From: Niebla homalea
Lineage: Eukaryota > Ascomycota > Lecanoromycetes > Lecanorales > Ramalinaceae
Direction: 5' to 3'
DNA: 64,000 nucleotides
NCBI GenBank assembly: GCA_019925105.1
Contig: JAHGAU010000007.1
Span: forward strand, 744,001-808,000
Both the position numbers and the translations under genes were made by a program. Under the pieces are notes generated by a model that saw only the letters and a list, made by a program, of their open reading frames with translations, did no database searches and had not been told where the DNA came from. The stretch's first letter is position 1. Every line of letters begins with the position of its first letter. Positions 49,251 to 60,058 of the stretch are shown one piece after another.

Positions 49251-49979
49251 TTAAATCTCTTACAAAGGATATTTTTAGGGTTTTATTAAATTGTATTATA
49301 ATATAGGGTTTAAAGGTTTATTATCTTTAACTCCTAAGAGTTTTATAAATTCTTTATATTTTTAGAGCGGTAAAAACTTTATATAATTATTCATTAATAT
49401 CTTTATTATAGATATATACTTATCTTTTAATATTCTTATTATAATTAATAATAATATATATCTATATAACGGAGTTTTATTATAAATTATAAGTTTATCT
49501 TTTAAATTATACGGATTATTTAAATATTGTTATATTTAATCTTTAATAAATAAATGAAATTTACTATAATTAACATAAAAACAACGGTTCTATGATATTA
49601 ATTTTTTTATTATAGGGATAAAGTTAAAAAGCTTAATTTTAATAAAGCTTTTTATTTTTTTTTTTTATTTTATTACTTCCGGGTTTTTAGTTAATTAAGT
49701 TTTTAAAAAGCTTAAAGATATAGTTTTACAAGGTATATCGTATTTTAAAATCATTAATAAATAACGTATTTAAAAATATTATAAAAACGGTATACGGATT
49801 AATAATTTTCCCGTTATATATAATAATATAATACTTCATATATATAAGGTATTATAATATCCTTATAGCTGTTTTTAAGTATTATATTAACGGATCTATA
49901 AGGAACTTAAATAACTTAAACGTTAAGTATATAATATCCGTCCGGATCGTAACGGCCGTAAAGTTAATAAAGCCGATAA

Positions 49980-50312
49980 TGTTAGCAGTTAGCGCCACCT
50001 CTGCGCCGGCGTTATAGTAGTGCGTTATACTGCTGCGCCAAGGTAGGCCGTTAGGCCTTAATAAAGGGCCTTGGTAACGGCCTTGGTATATATTATCCAT
50101 AAGCTATAGCTTAATAGGCGTAAAGCGGGGTAATTATTACCTTTATTTTAAGTAAAAATTATACCCCAGTTCTTTCTAAGTTCCTTAAGAATTAATCTTA
50201 TTATTAATTTACTTATTAAAGTAATATTTAAATATCCAAACCGTAACGTTACGTTTTCTATATTTACCTTTATTAATCCCGCCGGTATATTATTAGCGGA
50301 GTTAATTTAATA
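49980..50312 (+). repeat. 5' LTR of the Gypsy element
   Basis: 333 bp, starting TGTTAGCAGTTAGCGCCACC. The outer ~130 bp are GC-rich and unmutated, while the inner ~200 bp are RIP-mutated (the end reads GTTAATTTAATA where the 3' LTR has GTCAGTCTAACA). The 72-codon open frame on the minus strand (49882-50100) crosses the LTR boundary and is accidental. Confidence 0.88.
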
Positions 50313-50890
50313 TTTTAATTCTTCTTCCTTATTAAGGAGAAAACCCGACGTTATTATTATAATAGATACTTAATTAACTTAATAAACCTTAAAATAAAAA
50401 GGCGATATTTACCCTTTAATTAAGAATCCCTTTATTATAGTTAAATAAATTAAAGCGGCGGAACGTTATCGTAATATTACGGCTTAATAAGTTTAACTTC
50501 TAGAATTATAATTTAAAGTTAACCGGCTTAAAATTAAGAATCGTACTTATTAAAAATATATATTTAGCCGCGTTAACGTATAATATAAAAGTTTATGCTC
50601 CGGGATTCTCCCTTACGTTAACCCTATTATTAAGCTTTATATTAACGGCGTACCGTTAATGGCTTTTATTTTACCCCATAAGGATAAATTCTTTTATCCG
50701 GAAAAACTTAAGCTATATTAAAACAAGTCTAAAGGTAAGTATTAAACGTAATTTATTAACTTAAAAAGATAATTTATACTTTATCCTAAGTATTTCTTTA
50801 CCGAAAGAAAAAAAGTAATTTTTTATTTAGGATTTATTTTTTATAAAATTTTTAATTTACCGGATAAAAAAATCAATAAAATAAGCTATT
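50313..50890 (+). pseudogene. Gypsy internal 5' region, left of the copy D insertion
   Basis: By position this holds the primer site and the beginning of gag. RIP has removed any clear tRNA-complementary TGG next to the LTR and any readable Gag motif. Confidence 0.5.
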
Positions 50891-51051
50891 TGTCAGGGAA
50901 AAAGACGAAGTGCAGGTATTGAGGGTGGAGTGGTAACTGCCTGGATTACAACTATGGACGGTGTTGCTAGTTATATAGGTGCGCGCCAAGCATATATAGC
51001 CCTAAGCCCCTACGCTATACCTATTATGGTGTGCCTGCGCTGTACGTAATA
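50891..51051 (+). repeat. Left LTR of copy D
   Basis: 161 bp, starting TGTCAGGGAAAAAGACG. It contains GGTGCGCGCCAAGCATA and CCTAAGCCCCTACGCTATACC, and ends TGTACGTAATA. Confidence 0.9.
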
Positions 51052-51340
51052 AGTGCTAATAAAAAATAAAAAGCCGACGCCCACGTCGGACCATCCATTA
51101 TCAAACACCATGGATATTAACTCACTCAGTGGTAAAGGTGACTAAGAGTAAGCCCCGAGTATATTGATAACGTTATTTATTGACTGGTTGGTAAGTAGTA
51201 AGGTAGGGTGGACGGTAAAGTTAACGAGATCATAAAAAACGAACGGAACCGCGACCCGGGAAATAGTCGTGGATTTAAGCGATTGGATTTAAGCTGAATC
51301 GTTTAAAAACGAGAAGTCCGTGGTTTTACCGGGTAAGTGT
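51052..51340 (+). other. Conserved structured leader of copy D (best preserved)
   Basis: Perfect stems are visible: CCGACG/CGTCGG around CCCA near 51075-51090, and ATCCA/TGGAT near 51093-51116. A nested structure has an outer ACCCGG (51254-51259) pairing with CCGGGT (51329-51334) and an inner TAAGCGATT (51276-51284) pairing with AATCGTTTA (51297-51305, one G-U). Between the first hairpin and the last structure lies AAGAGTAAGCCCCGAGTA, the most constant block of the family. Confidence 0.72.
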
Positions 51341-51544
51341 ATATTTTATACCCTTGTTTATATTTTTTGCTTTTGCTTTTATTAATTGATTAACTAAACC
51401 GTAACTATTATATAAATTAAATAATAATTTGGTAATTGCCGTTACGATAGGATATGCTCCCTTTGTGGTTTTTGTGTTAACCGTAAAGCGTATTAATGTT
51501 ATAAGAGGTCCTTATATCGACCTTATAATATATAGGTTTTAAGG

Positions 51545-51910
51545 TATTTTTCTCTGCTTATTATTTACTTATAATTTATATCCCTATCGACCTTCATAAA
51601 TAAGAAGTCTTTATTGCTCGTTATAAGAATTAAATATCCGGAGGTAAGGTTAATAGCTGATTACCGTATCCATAAGTCTTCGAAAGTAAGGAGTTATTAT
51701 AGGAGAACGAATTATCTATTGGGTTATTACTTTAGGTATAGGTTTACGTACAGTATATAATCCGTCAATTAAAGGATGCCTGGAAGTCGGTAGTTCATTA
51801 AGCTAAATACTTTGCGTATTATAGTCTGCCGGTATCGGTAATAACAGTCAGTAAGGGTATATCCATAGTCCCTCTTATATATAACGATATAAGTAGAATC
51901 GAAACTTAGT
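51545..51910 (+). pseudogene. Unknown cargo frame of copy D
   Basis: A plus-strand frame of about 120 codons is broken by TAA/TAG only. It contains the basic piece KYPEVRLIADYRIHKSSKVR followed by SYYRRTNYLLGYY. It shares no visible sequence with the frames of copies A, B or C. The function is unknown and coding status uncertain. Confidence 0.35.
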
Positions 51911-51923
51911 TATTGCTATTATT

Positions 51924-52084
51924 TATCAGGGAAAAAGACGAAGTGCAGGTATTAAGGGTGGAGTGGTAACTGCCTGGATTACAACTATAGACGGTATTGC
52001 TAATTATGTAGGTGCGCGCCAAGCATACATAGCCCTAAGCCCCTGCGCTATGCCTATTATGGTGTGCCTGCGCTGCACGTAACA
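51924..52084 (+). repeat. Right LTR of copy D
   Basis: 161 bp, starting TATCAGGGAAAAAGACG and ending GCTGCACGTAACA. It differs from the left LTR by a handful of transitions. Confidence 0.9.
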
Positions 52085-52089
52085 CTATT

Positions 52090-53450
52090 AAAAACTTAAG
52101 GATAAGTTTTTAAACTTAATAATTAATCCGGAAAACCGCCGGCTTACTTATTATAAATAATTTAAGGATATTAAATAATACTTTAATTAAAAGGTAACGT
52201 AATTCTATAATATTTTAAAGACCATAAAAAAGGACTTATTATTATTATTAAATAAGTTTTATATTTATATATTCTTTATAAAGCTTTTACCGGAGCTTAA
52301 AATTAAAATCCTTATAATTAATAAAGTATTAAGAACCCGGGATAATATTATAACGGTAACGATTATATAGGAGAATAACTTAAAACGTACTATTAATGGT
52401 AATTAAAAAGCCAGTAAAGGTAAATCCTTTAAAAATAAGGTATTTAAACCTAATTCTGACGGTTTAAAGCCAGCGTATACCTTTATTAAAACTGATTCTC
52501 GCGGCTAAAAGCATAAAACTATACCTAAAAACTCCGATATTACCCTTAAAGTAAATAAGAACGTTAAATATTATATATATTACGGAAAAAGCTATTATAT
52601 ATTTAATTGTTTTACCATTTTATAAAATAAGGTCTTAATAATAAGCGTAAAATCTTATAAAAAGGATAATATATTAAAAAATAATAAAGCTTTAATAACG
52701 TTTTAAAATTAAAGTTAATAAAAAGATAATTAAAAATATATTTGGCTTTTATTATTAAGGGTTAAACGAATTTTCAGGATAATCCTTAATTATTAAGTAT
52801 ATTAATTAATATTAAAATTTAAGTAAATTTAATTCTATAAATATGTATAATCCAATAAGATTTATAATTAACTTCCGCCGTTTTACCGTAAATAGTTTTT
52901 CTTAATAATAAGTAGATCTTTTATTATAACGTTTATTAATTATAATATTATTTAATTAATAATTAAAAATAATAAAAAGAATATAAAATATATTTTTACG
53001 TTATTAATTAAAAAGGTTTAAATATAGTTCTTAATTTATTGACTTTATATACTTTATAAATAACGATTAATCTAGCGGCGAATAAATAATATTTTAAAAT
53101 TAATTCTTATAAGTTATAAATTAATAACGTTTATAACTTTTTTTAAAGTTTAATAAAGACTAATAAAGTCTTTATAATCGTTTATATAAGTATAACGACG
53201 GAGCGCTTAAAAGTATTATAAATCCCTTAAAGTAATTTAACGTATATAAATATTATAAAAGACTTTATTAATTAAAACGTTCCGAAGGAGTTAAGTAAAT
53301 ATATAAATATCTTTTTTAATAATATAATTAATACTTTATTTGAATTAAAATAAGGGGATTACGTTATTAACTTAAACGGTAAAAAGTTATTATATAATCC
53401 CTTATATAACTTATTTTAAATAAAGTTAACGGAGCTCCGGTGGTATCTTA
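52090..53450 (+). pseudogene. Gypsy gag/protease region remnant
   Basis: Position between the LTR side and the reverse transcriptase suggests gag and protease. Near 52570-52610 the translation YIYYGKSYYIFNC resembles a retroviral zinc knuckle in which Cys and His codons became Tyr (TGC to TAC, CAT to TAT). However, the spacing before the last Cys is one residue short of the CX2CX4HX4C standard, so this is tentative. No protease D-S/T-G motif was recognised. Confidence 0.45.
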
Positions 53451-53479
53451 AAAATACTATAACCCGGGGTTGGATTCAT

Positions 53480-54000
53480 TATTTAACGTTATCCGTAAAT
53501 ACCCCGATTTTTTTTATACTTAAAAAGGACGGCGGCCTTTATCTTTATATTAATTACCGTGGATTAAATACGGTTATAATTAAAAATCAATATTTATTAT
53601 TTTTAATTATTAAGACTTTTAACCGGTTAAATAACTTTAAACGGTTTATTAAGTTAAACCTTAAGGATATTTATTATTAATTACGGATTAAATCCGGTAA
53701 TGAATAAAAGATAACGTTCCGTACGCATTATAATTACTTTAAGTATCTTATTATATTATTTAGGTTAATTAATATTTTAATAACCTTTTAAACTTATATT
53801 AACCGTACCTTTATTAACTTTATTAATATAATTTATATAGTTTATTCAAACGATATTTTAATATTTAATAAGAATCCGGCGGACTATTAACGTTATATTT
53901 AATAAGTTTTTAAGTAACTTTATTAATTTTAATTTTACGTTAACTTAAGAAATATCAGTTTAATATTATTTAAGTAAAGTTCTTAGGGTTTATCGTTTCT
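53480..54000 (+). pseudogene. Gypsy reverse transcriptase remnant
   Basis: The plus strand reads KKDGGLYLYINYRGLNTV (about 53522-53575), the classic KKDG-LR-CVDYR-LN box, then IKNQYLL and RFIKLNLKDIYY for the TKLDLK-AYH box. Next come WKTAFRT-like KITFRTHYNYF and then YIVYSNDILIF (about 53835-53865) in place of VYLDDILIF. The first catalytic Asp is Asn and the preceding Leu is Ser, both by transitions. The enzyme copies element RNA into DNA. Confidence 0.88.
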
Positions 54001-54219
54001 ATTAAAGGGATTTAAATAGATTAAGAATATATTTAAACGATTAAAAATTAACCTATTTTAAAAATTTATTAAAAAATATAGGTTTTTTTAAGCTTTATAA
54101 ATTTTTATCATTATTTTATTTATAAATATTTAAGGATAATTAAGCCTTTAATTAATTTACTTAAAAGCAATAAAGAAAGGAAGAAAACTAACTTATTAAA
54201 ATAGAATAATACGGTTAAT

Positions 54220-54570
54220 ATAGCGTTCCGCCGGTTCCGTGAAATATTTATTAATACGTTATTACTCCGTTATTTTAATTTAAAATAAAAGGTATAAGTA
54301 AAAACCGATATATTTAACTTTATTATTATAGGTATTTTATTTTAATAATTTAAGGAAAATTATTAACGCTTAATTACGTATTAATTTAGAAAAATAACCT
54401 TTATTAAATAAAATTATAAAATATATAATTAAGAGCTTCTTATTATTGTTATAGCGTTTAAGTAATAATAGCATTATTTAAAAAAGAACTTTAAAGTTAT
54501 TTAAGTATAAATAAATTATAATAACCTTTAAGGATTTATAAAATAACCGGCATTAAGCCCGCGTTAAATT
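54220..54570 (+). pseudogene. Gypsy RNase H remnant
   Basis: Readable pieces are FRRFREIFINTLLLRYFNLK and VKTDIFNFIIIGILFQQF, corresponding to the F--LK--F---P-L-HFD and VETDASGFAIGGILSQ motifs. NYEIYNQELLA and further expected motifs are visible in mutated form downstream. The domain removes RNA from RNA-DNA hybrids during element replication. The catalytic TDAS Asp survives. Confidence 0.8.
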
Positions 54571-55049
54571 AAGTAAGTTTTAAAACTTATTAATTATAAT
54601 TTTAAAGTATTTTATTATTAAAATAAAATAAATTTTATTAATCTTTTATTAAGACGTTTAAACTATAAAGGAGTTTTACCTTTTAATATTATTTTATTAT
54701 TTATCTTATAGAATAAGTTCGTATTTTAATCCGATAAGTCGGCGGAATACCGGTAGATAATAATTATTAATTATTAATTATTATTTACTTTAAGAAGTAT
54801 TCAGGTTATTATCCCGTAAAAAGAAATTCAATAATTACTTAAAAAGCTTTATAAGGAATTTAAATTAATTAAGTTACTTATTAAGAGTCTATAAATTAAC
54901 GATATATTTATATATAAAATTAAAGATAATAATATAACGTTAACGTATTCTTATTAAGGTTATAATAATACTTAAAAACTTAATCTTAATAGCCTTATAA
55001 CTTATAAAAACCGTATATACGTCCCCCGGAATAAAGCAGTTAAAAAAAG

Positions 55050-55660
55050 TTGATTAATAAATATTATAATGATTTATTAACGGGTTACTTTAAAGCCGAA
55101 AAAATATATAAGCTTTTAACCCGTAAATATTATTAAGACGGCTTAAAGGCTTAAGTTAATAATTATATTAAAATGTATAATATTTATTAAAGGATTAAGG
55201 TATTATATTACCGTTTTTACGGCGAACTTACTTTATTCCCTTAACCGGTTATACCTTAAAAAAAACTTAATATAAACTTTATTACCGGCTTACCTATAAG
55301 TAGAATTAAGGATAACGTTTATAATTTAATTTTAATAATCGTAAATAAATATATAAAAATATATAAATATTTTTTTATTATAAAATAAATTAATATTATT
55401 ATGTTAACGGATTTCTTCTTTAAAGAAATTATATTATAATATAATATACCGGCTAAAATCGTAATTAATTAAGAAATTTTATTTATTAATAAATTCTAAG
55501 GTTTAATATATTATTATATAAAGATAAAGCGTAAATTAAATATTATTTTTTACTTATAAATAAATAATTAAATAAAACGTTAAAATTAAAATTTTAAATA
55601 ATATTTAAGGATTTTCATTAGCTTTAAGTAAGTAAATTAAATAAAATTATTTCCTTTAAT
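55050..55660 (+). pseudogene. Gypsy integrase remnant (zinc-binding and DDE core)
   Basis: One frame reads LLTGYFKAEKIYKLLTRKYY followed by a stop and DGLKA, then NNYIKMYNIYQ. This is the HHCC zinc domain pattern LAGHFG--KT---L-RKYYW ... CDICQ with His to Tyr and both Cys to Tyr, all C/T or G/A changes. It is followed by FYGELTLFP, then NFITGLPISRIKDNVYNLIL (about 55275-55340) for the MDFITGLP core with its first catalytic Asp as Asn, and later INQEILFINKFQGLI for the second region. Integrase inserts the DNA copy into chromosomes. Confidence 0.87.
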
Positions 55661-55899
55661 TAAATTTACTTATATAAAGTCAGAATATTTAATTTTAAAT
55701 TATAACCCCTTTATAATAATATATAATTATAATCTAAATATTTATTTTAAACTTAAAGATAAATTTATAAAAAAGGAAATACTTATAATAAAAAATAAAG
55801 TTAAAATATTATATAAAATATAATTAATATTAACGGACCGATAACGTTATATTATTAAATTAACTTAAAAAACGTATAATAAAAAATATAAATTAAAGT

Positions 55900-56040
55900 T
55901 ATATAATATTAACGATTTAATAATATTAAATATTAAAAATTTTAAGTTAAAGTAATTAAGTAAAAAGCTTATACCTTAATTTATAAGACCCTTTAAAATT
56001 AATAATAAAATTAAGACGTAAGTATACTGTTTATTTTTTT
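55900..56040 (+). pseudogene. Gypsy integrase C-terminal tail remnant
   Basis: The piece KLKQLSKKLIPQFIRPFKIN, with stops read through, matches the R---KL-P-F-GPF-I motif found after the integrase core of fungal Gypsy elements, where a chromodomain often follows. No chromodomain could be recognised. Confidence 0.55.
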
Positions 56041-58476
56041 TTATTATTTATTGAATTTATTTTATTATTTATATTTCTTTTTTAAAGCCTTATTATATTT
56101 ACGTTAACGATTAAACGGCGGAAACTATAATATAAGTATTTAAATTAATTAATAATAAAAAGGAATAAATAATTAAAGAAATTATTAATAAAATTAAAAG
56201 TAAAAAAAGCATTTAATATTAAGTTAAATAAATTAATTAAGGCTTTAAATATAATTAATAAGTATCAGAAGCGGATTTAAAATACTTTTAAAAATTATAA
56301 AAATAATATAATAAGATAATACGGAGTAAGAAAAGACGTAAATAAAATTATAACGTTATAACGGTAAAGGTTATATATATAGTTAATAGCTATATATATA
56401 ATTAATATTATAATTATTTAACTTTTATATGTTATCCTTCCATAAGATTATTAAAGTTTAAATTTTAATTAATAACTTTATTTATTACGGATATTACGCG
56501 TACGGATAAGCCGGTATTATAAAGGCGATTATTTTTATTATGATATTATAATTAATAAAAGTGGCTTTAATAATAACCGTAATAATACTGAAAGCGAAGA
56601 AATATAAACGTTAAATTATAAGCGCTTAACGTACTATTAAGTTAAGGATATTAAGTAAATAAAGTTATTAAGGTAATAAGAGATCGATAGGTATATTTAC
56701 TAGGGTTACGCTGGCGCTCCGGTAACTTTTATAGTATTGTCCGCTATATTGCTTCTAGTAATATATAAATTATAAATGCCTAACGCTGAACTCCAGTAAT
56801 ATTAACGTATAAAAATAAAAGAATAATCTATAGCTCTGTGTTAACGCGGGCCCGCTCCCCTTATAAATGGGTTAACGAGGTTAAGGAAAAATATAAAGGT
56901 ATCGTACCTTCTTTATTTTTTATTTTTTTTCTTCTCTCCGCCTTCCTTTCCGCCTTAATTAAAGGCCTTTCTTTAACGTTATTCGTTAAAAAGGCTCTTT
57001 AACTTAATTCTGGGGTATTACTCCCAGAAATTAAGGCTGACCCCCCCGATAACGCCGCTAAAAAAAATATAACTTTTTCTTCTTCTTCTTTAAATAAATT
57101 AAAGCCTATATTTCCCTCCTTCTTTTTATTTCTTAGGTTATTGGATATTATAAGCTTAAGGTTTATTTTCTTTACCTTAAATATAAGGTTGGGAAATAAA
57201 GAATAACTCCCTTATAAAGTTGACTTTTACAAAGGGCCTAAATCCCCCGTATTAAACCGATCTAGCTATTAAACGTTAACGCTGTCATTTTATTATTAAA
57301 TTATAATTTATTTATTTATTTTTTAAGTTAAATAACCTTTTTTTTATTACCTTAACGTGGGTAATAAGCGCCTTTTTTTAATTTAAAAAACCGATACCTT
57401 TTTTTTAGCTTTTAAAATAATTTAATAGAGCGTATATTTTACTTAAGCGGTGGTAATTAACTTTTAACCAATATTTAACCGGAAGACTTTAAAATCCTAA
57501 AGGATTTCATTACGTTTCCGTATATACCGGACTTACGCCTTAATAAATTACGTACCGATTAACCGATACTTATATATTTATTAAGTTACTTAAGGTTATA
57601 ATTAATCCGGGAACTATATATATATTAAAGTAATAACGGTTTAACGGCGTTAAGGATACTATACTTACGGAAAGGTAACGGGAAAAGTATCGTTTATTAT
57701 AATATTTATAATAAGGTAAAAAACCCCGTTAATATAAAAATTTATCCTATAAGAAGCAGGTTAAATAAGGCGTTATTATATATATTATTAACGTTATATT
57801 TATATTTACGTTAATAAAACGTTATCGCGTATATATTATATTACTTAAAGATTAAAGTAAACTTATATATCTTATTAATAAATAAAAAATAAGCGGACTA
57901 TTAACGTAAATAAAACGTTTACGTAACGTTAATATTACTTATTATAATAATAATATAAATAATAAAGGTATATAGTTATATATATATTAACTTATAAATA
58001 CTTATATAAACCTTTAATATATTATATTTATAAAAGCGATTAAAATTATTAAAGAAAAAAAAGAAAAAATTTAAAATAGAATAAAGGCCTTATTATAATT
58101 ACGTACCGTTTTTACGATAATACATACCTTTATTATAACGTAATAAATTAATAATAAAGCCTTAAATAATTATTAATTAATATTATAAAGACTTTTTTCT
58201 TATTTATTTTTTCTTATTAAGTTTTATAAAAAGGTTTTTAATAAGCTTTATAAATTACGTTAATTATTTATTAACGTAAAATACCTTTATTTTATTATTA
58301 TTAAATAGATATTACTATACTTACGTATATACCTAAAGATTCTTTTCTTTTTACTTTTTTCTTATTAGGTTTAATAATAGGTTTTTAATAAGCCTTATAT
58401 TTAGCCGGCTTTATATTAACTTTAAAAATAATAACTTTTTATGCCTTAAAGATTAATATATAAAAAGGGAGATAAT
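56041..58476 (+). other. Gypsy 3' internal region, unassigned
   Basis: About 2.4 kb without a recognisable gene. 56690-57040 keeps a higher CA/TG content (e.g. ACGCTGGCGCTCCGGTAAC, TAACGCGGGCCCGCTCCCC). A hairpin with TTCTGGG and CCCAGAA arms is at about 57007-57030. The remainder is RIP-mutated. Confidence 0.5.
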
Positions 58477-58810
58477 TATTAATAATTTAACGTTACCTTT
58501 ACGTTAACGTTATAGTAATACGTTATATTACTACGTTAAGGTAAACCGTTAAGCCTTAATAAAGGGCCTTAATAACGGTTTTAATATACGTTATTTATGA
58601 ACCGTAACTTAATAAACGTAAAGTAAGGTAAATATTATTTTTACCTTAAGTAAAGGCTATACCCTAGTTCTTTCTAAGTTCCTTAAGAATTAATCTTATT
58701 ATTAATCTATTTGTTAAAGTGGTACCTAAGTATCTAGACCGTAACATCACGTCTTCTATACCTACCTTTACTAGTCCCGCCGGCGTGCCGCCAGCGGAGT
58801 CAGTCTAACA
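58477..58810 (+). repeat. 3' LTR of the Gypsy element
   Basis: 334 bp. The inner half is RIP-mutated and the outer ~110 bp are intact, ending CCGCCAGCGGAGTCAGTCTAACA, followed by the GATAA duplication. Alignment to the 5' LTR needs a single one-base gap. Confidence 0.88.
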
Positions 58811-58815
58811 GATAA

Positions 58816-59943
58816 ACTATTAATATATATAGATCTTTTAAGGTAAAACTTATTCGGTATTTTTAATAAAAGCTTTAATATTCTATAAAGGTACTTTAAA
58901 AATACGATTTATTATGATATTAAATTTTACCGTAAGTTTATTAATATAATTATCTTAATATAAACGGATTTCTTAACTTAATTAATTTTATATTATTTTT
59001 ATACTTAAAAATTATTTTATTTTACTTAAATTCCTTATTTTATAAACCTTAAAGAATTTACTTTAAAAATTATTTACTTTTTAATTATGCTTATAATCGT
59101 AAATAATAACGATGTTATTTATAAAGAAGAAAACTATTATATAATTATTAATAAAAAGATATTTAATTTCCGGGACTTATTTTAAACTTAAATTTATAAG
59201 GGTTTTTAAGAGATTTTTGAATTATAAAAGTAATAATTACTTAAGTTTATATAAAGCTTAAAGCAGGAAAAATAAACTTTTATTTTTATATTCTTTTAAT
59301 AATTTAATATATATAAGTTCGTTTATTTTATTACTTATAAACGTATTAATAACGTTTTATTATCTTATATTTAAATTAAATATAGTTATTATAATTATAA
59401 GTATCTTAAGAACCCTAATTTTTAAAATAGCGGTAAATATATTTTATTTAATTTTTTATAAATTACCCTTTATATAAAGTTTCGCTTTATATTTAATAAG
59501 ATACCTTTTATCGTTAAATTCATATTTAAATATTTAAATAATAAGTATTAATATTTTACCCGTTTTCTCAATATATTTAAGTAAAAACTTTTCCTATATA
59601 TCCTTCTCTTTAAGAGTTTTAAATTTTATTTTAATTATTTAATTTAAAACTTATAACGTGTAAATATTTTAATATATAACGATAGTATTTTAACTTAATA
59701 AGTAGGGTATTACGGTAAAGTATACTTATTTTTAATAGAGAAAAAAATGGCTTTTTTCTTATATAGCTTATAGGATAATAAAAACGTAGTAAATATTATA
59801 TAATATAATAGCTTTAATTTATTTATAATTAAAGTAAAGGCTATAATATAACTCGCTTTCTTTATACCTTTTATGGTTCTTTTTCCTTTAATAACATTGC
59901 TTATATCGAAGTCGGATTTATTATTATCTTTTTTTTTCAGCTT
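58816..59943. other. RIP-mutated DNA, unassigned
   Basis: This is the continuation of the sequence into which the Gypsy element inserted (left half ends at 49979). No motif was recognised. Confidence 0.5.
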
Positions 59944-60058
59944 TAAAGTTAATAAAGTTAATAAAGTTAATAGAGCTGGTAAAGCTAATAGTGGATCTGG
60001 TGGTAAAGCTAATAGTCTATTACCGTTACCGTTACCGTTACCGTTACCGTCACCGTTA
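59944..60058. repeat. Microsatellites (AAAGTTAAT)n and (TTACCG)n
   Basis: Nine-base units AAAGTTAAT and GTAAAGCTAATAGTGGATCTGGTG words run to about 60016, followed by TTACCG repeated about six times at 60020-60058. The 73-codon frame at 59873-60094 is the translation of this repeat (Lys-Val-Asn then Pro-Leu runs) and is not a convincing gene. Confidence 0.8.

Larger units (their letters stand above)
50886..52089 (+). mobile_element. Small LTR element, copy D (1194 bp) with CTATT target duplication
   Basis: The body is 50891-52084, flanked by CTATT (50886-50890 and 52085-52089). Its 161 bp LTRs start TGTCAGGGAAAAAGACGAAG and end ACGTAACA. This LTR subfamily differs from A/C and B, but the GGTGCGCGCCAAGC core and the leader are shared. 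It is the least mutated of the four. It sits in the 5' internal part of the Gypsy element, which is much more mutated, so it probably arrived later or was hit by fewer RIP cycles. The pre-LTR motif is TTATTGCTATTATTT. Confidence 0.9.
49975..58815 (+). mobile_element. Ty3/Gypsy LTR retrotransposon with GATAA target duplication, RIP-dead
   Basis: The element body is 49980-58810, flanked by GATAA (49975-49979 and 58811-58815). The two LTRs (333 and 334 bp) start TGTTAG and end CTAACA. The plus strand encodes RT, RNase H and integrase in the Gypsy order. The length of 8.8 kb includes a 1194 bp small LTR element (copy D) near the 5' end, so the Gypsy itself is about 7.6 kb. About 2.4 kb lies between the integrase and the 3' LTR, which is long for a Gypsy element and could contain an extra gene or another insertion. 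All domains are interrupted by stops. Confidence 0.9.

Noticed and set aside
49882..50100. Minus-strand frame of 72 codons
   Set aside because: It crosses the target duplication and 5' LTR boundary of the Gypsy element, so it is chimeric and accidental.
52569..52610. Firm call of a Gag zinc knuckle
   Set aside because: The pattern is Cys/His-to-Tyr compatible but one residue short of the CX2CX4HX4C spacing, so it is reported only as tentative.
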